Below are positions 47,555-55,900 of a stretch of 64,000 nucleotides of DNA, one piece after another. The DNA lies in assembly GCF_004346225.1 (NCBI RefSeq), contig NZ_SMAJ01000002.1, positions 1 through 64,000 on the forward strand, given 5' to 3'. Made by a program: the position numbers and the translations under genes. Under the pieces are notes generated by a model. It saw only the letters and a list, made by a program, of their open reading frames with translations, was not told the origin of the DNA and ran no database searches. The first letter of the stretch is position 1; every line of letters begins with the position of its first letter. The stretch comes from Paralcaligenes ureilyticus. Its GTDB lineage: Bacteria; Pseudomonadota; Gammaproteobacteria; Burkholderiales; Burkholderiaceae_B.

Positions 47555-48445
47555 TCAGGATTTGAGGTATTTATTCAGGAAGGCGATCGTACGCGACCAG
47601 GCCAGTGTGGCTGCCTTTTCGTCGTAGCGTGGCGTGGTGTCGTTGTGAAAACCGTGCTGGACGCCTGCATACATGTATTCCTGATATCGAATATGGTTGG
47701 CCTTGAGCGCCGCCTCGAAGGCTGGCCAGCCGGCGTCGACGCGCTCGTCCAAGCCTGCGTAGTGTATGAGTAAAGGCGCTTTGATCTTGGCGGTGTCGGC
47801 CGCGTTGGGCTGGTTGCCGTAAAACGGGACGGCCGCCGCCAAATCGGGCAGGCGCACCGCCAGCGTGTTGACGACGCCGCCGCCGTAGCAAAAGCCTACT
47901 GCGCCAATTTTGCCGGTGCATTCGGGGCGTGACTTTAAAAATTCCGCTCCGGCGACGAAGTCTTCGATGCGCTTATTGGGGTCGAGCCCGGAAAAAAGTT
48001 TCGCCGCCTTTTCTTCATCGCCGGGATAGCCTCCCACGGAAGTCAGCGCATCGGGGGCAAAGGCGATAAAACCTTCCAGCGCCAGGCGGCGCGCCACATC
48101 TTCGATATACGGATTGAGGCCGCGATTTTCGTGCACGACCAGTACCCCTGGCAGTTTTCCACCCGTCTTGGCCGGCATGGCGAAATATCCGCGTACCGTG
48201 CCGGAGCCCTGTGGCGACGGGTAGCTTAAATACTCGACCTTGATGCGGCTGTCGTTGGGAGCCACTTGCTGGGCAAAGGCATAGTTGGGCTTGAGGCTTT
48301 CGAGCATGGCCGCCGCTGTAAAGCTGCCCACGGCAAACTTGGCGGCGCGATCCAGAAAGGCACGCCGGTCAATCATGCCATGGACGTACGAATCGAACAA
48401 TTTCAGCACGCCCGGCGGAAAGTCGCTGGCTTTTTTGCGTTCCAT
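47555..48445 (-). CDS. Dienelactone hydrolase family protein with Tat-like signal
   Basis: The 296-residue alpha/beta hydrolase has the Cys-Asp-His triad of the family: Cys in GAVGFCYGGGVV, Asp in AGLDERVDAGW and His in AGVQHGFHNDTTPRYD. Before the fold comes IDRRAFLDRAAKFAVGSFTA, a twin-arginine-like motif with a hydrophobic stretch, followed by an Ala-x-Ala cleavage site near NYAFAQQ. It is probably exported folded. Such proteins are annotated as carboxymethylenebutenolidase, but the substrate is not known. The ATG at 48445 has AGGAG at about 9 bases. Confidence 0.88.
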   Translation of the reverse strand: MERKKASDFPPGVLKLFDSYVHGMIDRRAFLDRAAKFAVGSFTAAAMLESLKPNYAFAQQVAPNDSRIKVEYLSYPSPQGSGTVRGYFAMPAKTGGKLPGVLVVHENRGLNPYIEDVARRLALEGFIAFAPDALTSVGGYPGDEEKAAKLFSGLDPNKRIEDFVAGAEFLKSRPECTGKIGAVGFCYGGGVVNTLAVRLPDLAAAVPFYGNQPNAADTAKIKAPLLIHYAGLDERVDAGWPAFEAALKANHIRYQEYMYAGVQHGFHNDTTPRYDEKAATLAWSRTIAFLNKYLKS

Positions 48446-48518
48446 AAGAAAGGCTCCTGAATCAAGGTAGTAACGACTATGCTTGCCGATAAGTAAGGTG
48501 TCCCGATGGTGGAAACAT

Positions 48519-48660
48519 GGCAGCCACAAGGGCTGCCACTACAAATACGTGCCTGTGAATCATGTGGGCTGCTGCTACAAATACGTGCCTGTGAATCATG
48601 TGGGCTGCTGCTACAAATACGTGCCCGTGAATCATGTAGCGGCACCCCTTGTGGGTGCCA
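48519..48660. repeat. Hairpin pair with 36-base tandem spacer copies (locus g)
   Basis: A minus-sense unit (stem GGCAGCC/GGCTGCC, head GTAGT) and a plus-sense unit (stem GGCACCC/GGGTGCC) flank a tandem array. The array has two identical 36-base units (48539-48574 and 48575-48610) and a partial third from 48611. Each unit contains CTACAAATACGTGCC, then GTGAATCATG, then a shrunken hairpin TGGGCTGCTG. It lies between the hydrolase and peroxiredoxin genes. Confidence 0.88.
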
Positions 48661-48687
48661 AAAAGCAGATGGCTAGCCTGGGCCTCG

Positions 48688-49269
48688 CTATGGATGAGCC
48701 GCAGCCCATTTCTTGACCGCTGCCATGGTGTTTTTTACATGGTCGTCGGGGCTCATGCTGCTGTATTCATAATAGATCTTGTGGTCGGGGGTGATGACAT
48801 AAGAGATGCGGCTGGCCATATTGGGCATAAAGGCGGCCTTCGCGTCATAAGCCTTGATGATTTTTGCGTGAGGGTCGGCGCCGACCGCGAATTTGCTGCG
48901 GCATTCGCTTACCGAAAACTTCTTCAGCTTATCGAGATTGTCGGCCGACACACCCAGTACGGTTGCGTGATAGTGTTTGTATTCGTCGGTTGCGTCGGCA
49001 AAATCGTGGGCCTCGATGGTGCACCCTTTTGTAAAGGCGGCGGGATAAAAATACAGGACGACCGGGCCTTGTTTCAGCGCGTCGTTCAAAGAAAAAGGAA
49101 AGACCTTGCCGCCCAGTGTGGCCTGGACGCTGAAGTCCGGAGCCTGGGCACCGGTTTCCAGCGCCGCCTGGCTTGCCAATGGGGCGATCAATGCCAGTGC
49201 GGCTAGTCCGTGAAATAGGGTGGGGATTGACAGATGAGGCTTGATGGCTGATTCTCCAAGGCGTTGCAA
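48688..49269 (-). CDS. Exported peroxiredoxin (AhpC/TSA, PrxQ-like)
   Basis: The product reduces peroxides through a thiol. The peroxidatic cysteine lies in FYPAAFTKGCTIEAHDFADA; the nearby resolving cysteine of PrxQ (five residues on) is His here, so another Cys (SVSECRSKF, about 47 residues on) may serve. A signal peptide ends near LASQAALE, so it acts outside the cytoplasm. Start is uncertain: 49269 is a TTG with no Shine-Dalgarno. A textbook GGAG (49254-49257) instead lies 8 bases before an ATC codon at 49245, where a Lys-Pro-His signal peptide begins. No ATG exists in frame upstream of the signal peptide. Confidence 0.88.
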   Translation of the reverse strand: MQRLGESAIKPHLSIPTLFHGLAALALIAPLASQAALETGAQAPDFSVQATLGGKVFPFSLNDALKQGPVVLYFYPAAFTKGCTIEAHDFADATDEYKHYHATVLGVSADNLDKLKKFSVSECRSKFAVGADPHAKIIKAYDAKAAFMPNMASRISYVITPDHKIYYEYSSMSPDDHVKNTMAAVKKWAAAHP

Positions 49270-49395
49270 TCACATTGTGCGTTTGCCGTTGCGAGCCCCC
49301 GCAAAAATGCGCTTGCGTCGTAGCCTTATGCTAAAACCTGCCTGCATGGAATGCAAGGGGTCGTAGGTGGATGCCGGCGTGCTTGCTGGGGTTTT

Positions 49396-49465
49396 GGCAG
49401 CCACAAGGGCTGCCACTACAGTACTGACGGGTACGTTTTTGTAGCGGCACCCCTTGTGGGCGCCA
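49396..49465. repeat. GTAG-hairpin inverted pair (locus h)
   Basis: A minus-sense unit (GTAGT head, stem GGCAGCC/GGCTGCC) and a plus-sense unit (left arm GGCACCC, right arm GGGCGCC, one mismatch) face each other with about 22 bases between heads. It lies in a divergent promoter region between the peroxiredoxin and FAD oxidoreductase genes, unlike most loci. Confidence 0.85.
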
Positions 49466-49498
49466 TATTGGCAAAACAGATTAAGGAGCGCCGGACGA

Positions 49499-50662
49499 GT
49501 GAAAGCGGATATTTTGGTTGTGGGAGGCGGGCTTGTCGGTTCCAGCATTGCCCTGTATTTAATGCGGCACCCGCGCGCCGGGCGGGTGGTAGTGATCGAA
49601 CCCGACCCTACCTACGCCCTGGCCTCCACGCCAAGGGCTTCTGGAGGTTTCAGGCGGCTCTTTTCAAGCCCGGAAAACATCCGGATGTCACAGTACAGCA
49701 TCGGCTTTTTTAATGATTTCGAGCGGGAGGTGGCCGTCGACGGTGTGGCGCCGGGTCTGCAGATCAAGCGCCAAGGTTATCTATTCGTTGCCGAGCCGGA
49801 ATTTCTGCCTGTGCTTGAAGAAAATTATCGCACTCAAAGCGCGCTTGGCGTGAACGTCCAGCTATTGGATGGGGACGCGCTCAAGCGCAAGTTCCCGTCT
49901 CTTGAAACCGGCGATATCGGTGCGGCGGCTTATTCTCCGGACGATGGCTGGCTGGATCCGAACTCCCTGCTCCAGGGCATTAGAAAGAAGGCGGTCGCGC
50001 TGGGCGCGCAATACGTGCAAGACCGTGTCGTTGGGATAGTTTCGGATTCAAACCTGGCTCGTGGCGTCGACCTTGAGTCGGGGGGGCGGATCGACGCCGA
50101 TGTCGTCGTCAACGCGGCAGGCGCCTGGGCTTCGCAGGTATCGGATATGGCGGGGATGCGTTTGCCCGTGTTCCCGATGCGCCGTTTCGATCATTATTTT
50201 GAATGCAACGTGCCGGTGGAGCCCTTGCCTTACGTCAAGGACATGGCGCGCCTGGCGATGAGGCCCGAGGGGCGTGGTTTTACCGCGGGCGTTCCCAACT
50301 GGAACGAGCCTCGCGGCTTCAACTTTGATGTCGACCACGGTTATTTCGAAAATGTGGTGTGGCCGGCCATTGCGCATCGCGTTCCCAGCTTTGAGGCGGT
50401 CAAGCTCAAAAGTTCATGGAGCGGCTTGTACGATCAGAATGCGCTCGACACCAATATGATTCTTGGCCCATGGGTTAACGGCCTGCCCAATTTCTATGTG
50501 GCGGCGGGTTTTTCCGGGCATGGGTTGATGCATGCGCCCGCGGTAGGGCGGGCGATGGCCGAGCTGATCTGCGAAGGTCGTTATCAAACTCTGGATTTGT
50601 CCGCCATGGGCTATCAGCGCATCATTGATCAAATTCCTTATCCGGAAAGAGGGATTATTTAA
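49499..50662 (+). CDS. FAD-dependent oxidoreductase (DAO family)
   Basis: The 387-residue product belongs to the D-amino-acid/glycine oxidase-like family. It has the FAD motif ADILVVGGGLVGSSIALYLM at the N-terminus, VVIEPDPTYALASTPRASGG, and the C-terminal FYVAAGFSGHGLMHAPAVGR that closes the FAD site. A sarcosine- or amino-acid-oxidising role is possible but the substrate cannot be read from sequence. The start is a GTG at 49499 with AAGGAG at 49483-49488. The frame upstream to 49454 is read from a repeat and is not counted. Confidence 0.87.
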   Translation: MKADILVVGGGLVGSSIALYLMRHPRAGRVVVIEPDPTYALASTPRASGGFRRLFSSPENIRMSQYSIGFFNDFEREVAVDGVAPGLQIKRQGYLFVAEPEFLPVLEENYRTQSALGVNVQLLDGDALKRKFPSLETGDIGAAAYSPDDGWLDPNSLLQGIRKKAVALGAQYVQDRVVGIVSDSNLARGVDLESGGRIDADVVVNAAGAWASQVSDMAGMRLPVFPMRRFDHYFECNVPVEPLPYVKDMARLAMRPEGRGFTAGVPNWNEPRGFNFDVDHGYFENVVWPAIAHRVPSFEAVKLKSSWSGLYDQNALDTNMILGPWVNGLPNFYVAAGFSGHGLMHAPAVGRAMAELICEGRYQTLDLSAMGYQRIIDQIPYPERGII

Positions 50663-50738
50663 ATAACTGTATATATTTCAATATATTATTAAGTTATTTT
50701 AAAGTTAATTATATCATCCGGATAAACGGTAGATTCTC
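50663..50738. promoter_or_regulatory. AT-rich promoter region of the phospholipase gene
   Basis: The first 55 bases are about 85-90% A+T, with several TATA-like hexamers, and are unlike the GC-rich surroundings. This is probably the promoter and a site for AT-binding regulators. I looked for a Pho box (phosphate-starvation control is common for such enzymes) and found no clear match. Confidence 0.4.
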
Positions 50739-52889
50739 ATGAATCAGTCGACTCGACGCGATTTTTTAAACCGTACGGCACGCTCGGCCGCTGCATTGAC
50801 GGCCTTGGCTGCTTTGCCGGCATCGATCCGCAAGGCGCTGGCTGTTTCCGCCCACTCGGCAAGCGGTACGCTCAAGGATGTCGAGCATATCGTCGTCCTG
50901 ATGCAGGAGAATCGATCGTTCGATCACTACCTGGGGCATCTGAGCGGAGTACGAGGCTATAACGATCGTTTTCCTGTCCGGCTTGCCGGCAAGCAGACAG
51001 TATGGATGCAGCCACGAAGCGACGCCTTCCAAGGAACCATCGCTCCGTTTCATCTGGATACTCGCACCACCAGCGCTCAATGCATAGGCGATCTGGATCA
51101 CAGCTGGCGCAAAACACATGCGGCGTTCAATGATGGCCGCTACGATCAGTGGCCACGTTACAAGACCGATATGACGATGGGTTATCACCTGCGCCAGGAC
51201 ATTCCATTTCACTATGCGCTGGCCGATGCCTTTACAGTGTGCGATCATTATTTTTGCTCGATGCCCGGACCGACGCATCCCAATCGCCTATTTTTAATGA
51301 CGGGCACGAACGATCCATCGGGCAAGGGCGGCGGCCCCTTGATCGATAATCGGGATCTGGTCGATCGCCCCGGCCTGCCGGCCTTTACCTGGACGACTTA
51401 TCCGGAGCGCCTGGAAAAGGCCGGCATCTCATGGCAGATATATCAGGAAGGCACCGACCCTCACGATAATTACGAAGGTAACTACGGCCTGAACGTGCTG
51501 GCCAATTTCAAGAATTTCGTTAAGGCTGCCGACGGGTCGGCCTTGCATCGTCGTGCCATGACGGCCCGCCCTTTGGCCCAGCTTGCCCGGGACGTAAAAA
51601 ACAATGCGCTGCCGCAGGTTTCCTGGCTATTGCCGCCCGCGGCGTTCTGCGAGCATCCGAGGTGGACTCCGGCTTATGGCGCAAACTATGTTGCGCGCGC
51701 CCTGGACGCGCTGACGGCTAACCCAGAGGTCTGGAGCAAGACGGTTTTGTTTCTTATGTATGACGAAAACGACGGGTTCTTTGACCATATCGTGCCGCCG
51801 CAACCGCCAGGCGACCAGCGTTCGGGTAAAAGCACGGTCGCGGTGGCCGATGAATTGCACACGGTGGTCAATCCCGATCACAAGCCTGTTTATCAGGCCG
51901 ATAATCTGCCTTATGGACTCGGGCCCCGCGTGCCGATGATCGTGATTTCGCCTTGGTCCAAGGGCGGTTTTGTGTGCTCCCAGGTGTTTGATCACACGTC
52001 GGTCATTCGTTTTATAGAACAGCGCTTTGGCGTGATCGAACCCAATATCAGTGCCTGGCGCCGCGCGGTGTGCGGCGATTTGACGGCTGCGCTGGATTTT
52101 TCCACACGCCACATCGACTTGCCGCCCCTGCCCGACACGCGAGGCTATCGGGCCCTGGCCGACGAGCAATGCCGCAGCCTGGCCAAGCCGCAAGCGCCCG
52201 CCGGCAATGAAATCGCTTTCCATGCGCAGGAGCCGGGTACGCGGCCTGCGCGGCCCATACCCTATGATTTTCGGGTTACGGACACCGTTAATATCAAGAA
52301 GAGACTCCTGCAACTCGAGTTTGACAATCGGGGTGGGCAGGGCGCCCATTTTTGGGCGTATTCCAGCGATCCCGCGCAAGCGCCTCGCCGTTACACGGTT
52401 GAAGCGGGCAAATCCCTGGCCGATGACTTTCCTGTCGATACGGGATCGGGAAAATATGCCTGGACGGTATACGGGCCGAACGGTTTCGTTCGCATTTTTA
52501 ACGGGTGGATGAGGGTACCCGATGCGGCATCAGGCGTAGCGGCCGCCGCGGTCAATGGCGGCCCGGCGCCTGACATGTTGACGGTCCGCGACGGGTACAG
52601 GAATCAGGCCGGTGTTTTCCTGCTGGAACTGAATAACCGCGCCGCCGAACCTTTGTTCATCGTTTTGACCGACAAGGCCTACGGAGCGCCTCCCCGGGAA
52701 TTAACGCTATTGCCGGAGTCCGGATTCGTCTCCGAATGGGATATTGCGAGCAACCATCATTGGTACGATATTTCGGTGACTCTGGTCGGCCACGCGAATT
52801 ACGAACGTCGCTATGCGGGGCACATGGAAACGGGCCATGGCAGCCGAACCGATCCTGCGGCGGGTGCGCCGGTTCTGGTTGCGGATTAA
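50739..52889 (+). CDS. Tat-exported phosphocholine-specific phospholipase C
   Basis: The 716-residue product hydrolyses phosphatidylcholine-type lipids outside the cytoplasm. It begins with a twin-arginine signal (STRRDFLNRTARSAAALTAL) and then the phosphoesterase domain (VEHIVVLMQENRSFDHYLGH; DHYFCSMPGPTHPNRLFLMT; FLMYDENDGFFDHIVPPQPP). Two C-terminal DUF756-like domains follow (residues about 500-600 and 605-700), as in Pseudomonas PlcH/PlcN and Burkholderia relatives. Which of the haemolytic or non-haemolytic forms it is cannot be told. A PlcR chaperone gene is not seen. The gene ends 27 bases before the convergent glucan synthase stop. Confidence 0.93.
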   Translation: MNQSTRRDFLNRTARSAAALTALAALPASIRKALAVSAHSASGTLKDVEHIVVLMQENRSFDHYLGHLSGVRGYNDRFPVRLAGKQTVWMQPRSDAFQGTIAPFHLDTRTTSAQCIGDLDHSWRKTHAAFNDGRYDQWPRYKTDMTMGYHLRQDIPFHYALADAFTVCDHYFCSMPGPTHPNRLFLMTGTNDPSGKGGGPLIDNRDLVDRPGLPAFTWTTYPERLEKAGISWQIYQEGTDPHDNYEGNYGLNVLANFKNFVKAADGSALHRRAMTARPLAQLARDVKNNALPQVSWLLPPAAFCEHPRWTPAYGANYVARALDALTANPEVWSKTVLFLMYDENDGFFDHIVPPQPPGDQRSGKSTVAVADELHTVVNPDHKPVYQADNLPYGLGPRVPMIVISPWSKGGFVCSQVFDHTSVIRFIEQRFGVIEPNISAWRRAVCGDLTAALDFSTRHIDLPPLPDTRGYRALADEQCRSLAKPQAPAGNEIAFHAQEPGTRPARPIPYDFRVTDTVNIKKRLLQLEFDNRGGQGAHFWAYSSDPAQAPRRYTVEAGKSLADDFPVDTGSGKYAWTVYGPNGFVRIFNGWMRVPDAASGVAAAAVNGGPAPDMLTVRDGYRNQAGVFLLELNNRAAEPLFIVLTDKAYGAPPRELTLLPESGFVSEWDIASNHHWYDISVTLVGHANYERRYAGHMETGHGSRTDPAAGAPVLVAD

Positions 52890-52905
52890 GGCGATAGTTA
52901 AGGAC

Positions 52906-52944
52906 GTGCCCGTGAATCATGTAGCGCCACCCCTCGTGGGTGGC
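52906..52944 (+). repeat. GTAG-hairpin unit overlapping the glucan synthase end (locus i)
   Basis: The conserved spacer segment CGTGCCCGTGAATCAT (52906-52920 region) is followed by a unit with GTAG-C head, stem GCCACCC/GGGTGGC and loop CTCGT (52921-52944). The stem change relative to GGCACCC/GGGTGCC is compensated on the other arm. The last eight sense codons and the stop of the glucan synthase gene come from this sequence. Confidence 0.85.
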
Positions 52945-55900
52945 ACAAAAATTCTGGCTATGACCGTATGCGGTTTCTGGTCGTCGACGAGGCGAATTTT
53001 TTCGCCTTTTTGCTCGATGCCATCGATGATGAAACGGGATTTACAGACTGCGGCATAGACAACCGACTCCACCATGGTTTTTACTTCGGCATCCGTCACA
53101 ACGTCCGCTTCGGCATCATTCGGCATATTTTCAGCCCCGGTCGCAACACCCGCTCCGGCATCGCCCGGCATATCGTCGGGGGTTTCCTCGGTCATATCCT
53201 TGGGCGCCTCCTCCGGCACATCGTCCTCACCTTCTTCTTGCACCACGGTGATGTGATACATCGTGCTGCGATAGCGATAATGCAGCGTGAACGTGTTCCA
53301 GCCTGGAGGCAGGCAGGGCACGAAGCTCAATTGATCCACCTCGACCCGCAGGCCCAGCAGCGACTCCAGGATCAGCCGATACATCCAGCCCGACGACCCC
53401 GTGTACCAAGTCCACCCGCCGCGTCCGATATGCGGCGAGACGGCATAGACATCTGCTGCGACCACGTAGGGCTCTACCTTATAAACGGCGATGTCCCGGG
53501 CCGAGCATCCGTGATTCATGGGGTTGATCATCTGCAGCAGATCCCAGGTGCGCTGCCTGTCGCCCAATTTGGCGAACGCCATGGCGGCCCATATGGAGGC
53601 ATGGGTATATTGGCCGCCGTTTTCCCTGACTCCCGACGGATAGCCACGGATATAGCCCGGATTCAGGTCCGAATGTTCGAAGGGCGGGTCGAGCAGTTGA
53701 ATCAGCCGGTCGTCGCGCCGGACCAGATGTTTATCGACCGCGCTCATGGCCGTGCGGGCGCGAACAGGGTTTGCCGCAGCGGACAATACCGACCAGCTCT
53801 GCGAGATGGAATCGATTTGGCATTCGGAGTTGGTCGACGAACCCAGCGGCCGGCCGTCATCGAAATACGCGCGCCGGTACCACGCGCCATCCCATCCGTT
53901 TGCGTCCAGGTTTTGCTGCAACTGTCCGGCTTCACTGTCGCAGCGTTGGGCAAATGACGAGTCGCCGTAAGTCCGTGCAAGGTCGGCGAATCGTTTGAGC
54001 ACGTCAAACAGGAAGAATCCCAGCCAAACGCTTTCCCCTCGGCCTTTTTCTCCCACTTTGTCCATGCCGTCATTCCAGTCGCAGGAACCGATCAACGGCA
54101 AACCATGTCGTCCGTATCGGAAGCTTCGTTCGATGGCGCGTACGCAATGCTGATAAAGGTTGGCTGACTGTCCAGACCGGATGGGCAGGTCGTAGTAAGA
54201 ATCTTCGTCTGGATTGACCGGGCGCCCTTCAAGGAAATGCGCCGATTCGTCAAGAACGGGAAGGTCCCCAGTGCTGGCGACATAGCGGCAGACCGCCAGC
54301 GGCAGCCACAGGTAGTCGTCGGAGCATTTGGTGCGCACGCCTCTGTCGCTGGGAGGATGCCACCAATGCTGTACGTCGCCTTCGACGAACTGATGGGCCG
54401 CGCAGCGCAACAAATGGTCACGCACCAACTGGGGTTTTGTGTAGACCAGTGCCATGACATCCTGCAACTGGTCGCGGAAGCCGAATGCACCTCCCGATTG
54501 ATAGTGGCCGCTGCGCGCCCAAAGACGGCAGGCGAGGGTTTGATACATAAGCCAGCCGTTGGCCAGGATATCCAGCGATCGGTCTGGCGTTTCGATTTGC
54601 ACGGAGCCCAGCGCATCGAGCCAATAAGCGCGCACCGCATCGAGCTCACCGCGCGCGGCTATGGAACCTCGCAAACGCTGAATTAACTGACTGGCGTCGC
54701 CGCTACTGCCCGATACCCCGAGCCTGAAGATAAACTCGCGTTCCTGGCCATCTTTTAACTCGAACGACGTCTGAATCGCCGCACACGGATCAAGGCCCGC
54801 GCCGACCTTGCCCGATAGCCGCAGGCGTTTGAGAGCCGCTGGGCTTTGCAGCGTTCCGTTGCGGCCAAGGAACTCCTTGCGATCGCCGCTGATGGTGCGT
54901 GGCGAATTGCCTGCTTCGAGGTCAAAAAAGGCAGTCCTGCCGGTGAATTCGGTGTTGTACGCGTTACGCGCAAACAGGGCGCCTGTGCCGGGATCGATCT
55001 CGGTGACGATGTGCATGGCCGATTTGGCCGGGAGGTCGCCCAGAACCCACTGGACGTAGCCCGTGGCCGAAAGCTCGCGCGATCGGCCCGATTCATTGCG
55101 TATTTTCCAAACAAAAAACTTGACCGGCGCATCCAGCGCCACATAAACCCATAGTTCCGAATCTATGCCGTTTTCCGAATGTTCGAACACGCTGTAGCCA
55201 AAGCCATGGCGCGCTATATAGGGCGACAGGCCGCCGCAGGGGTGGGCTGTCGGCGACCAGAATTGGCCGCTGCTTTCATCACGCAAATAAAAGGCTTCGC
55301 CGCTTGGGTCGCCGACTGCGTCATTGCCCCACGGAGTCAGGCGAAATTCGTGGGCGTTCTCGCCCCATGTATACGCCTGGCCGCTTTCTGAAACAATACT
55401 GCCGAATTCCGGATTGGCCAGTACGTTGACCCACGGCGCCGGCGTACCCATGTCGGGGGTGAGGGTGATGACGTATTCGCGGCCGTCAGGCGTGAATCCG
55501 CCCAGGCCGTTGCCCATAATCAGATCGCGGCGCGGCAGCTTCGGGATATCCGGCACGCTATCGCGCAAGCTCTTGGCCGGCGCGAATCTGGGGATACGCA
55601 GTTCGGCCACGCCAAGCCGGTTGATCTGTTCAGACAGCGTCCCCGCGCTATCGGCAATAATGACGCGAGCCACGGATTGCAGCAGGATCCGGTCTTCATT
55701 GGGAATCTGATCGCCGGGGCGTACAAAAATCCCGCCGGGCTTGTCGATGATATGTGCTTCGACCGCAGCCGCAATCAGCCCCATGATTTGATCTTGCAAT
55801 AGTTGCCGGTAGCCCGCGTGGTCTTCGTTCCAGATGACCAGATCGACCGCGAGTCCTTTTTGACGCCAATACGTGTGCGCTCGCACCATCTGTCGCACTA

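Noticed and set aside
48539..48637. Possible CRISPR array
   Set aside because: The 36-base units are directly adjacent with no unique spacers between them, and no cas gene is near.
50663..50738. Pho box before the phospholipase C gene
   Set aside because: No pair of CTGTCAT-like direct repeats with the right spacing could be found.
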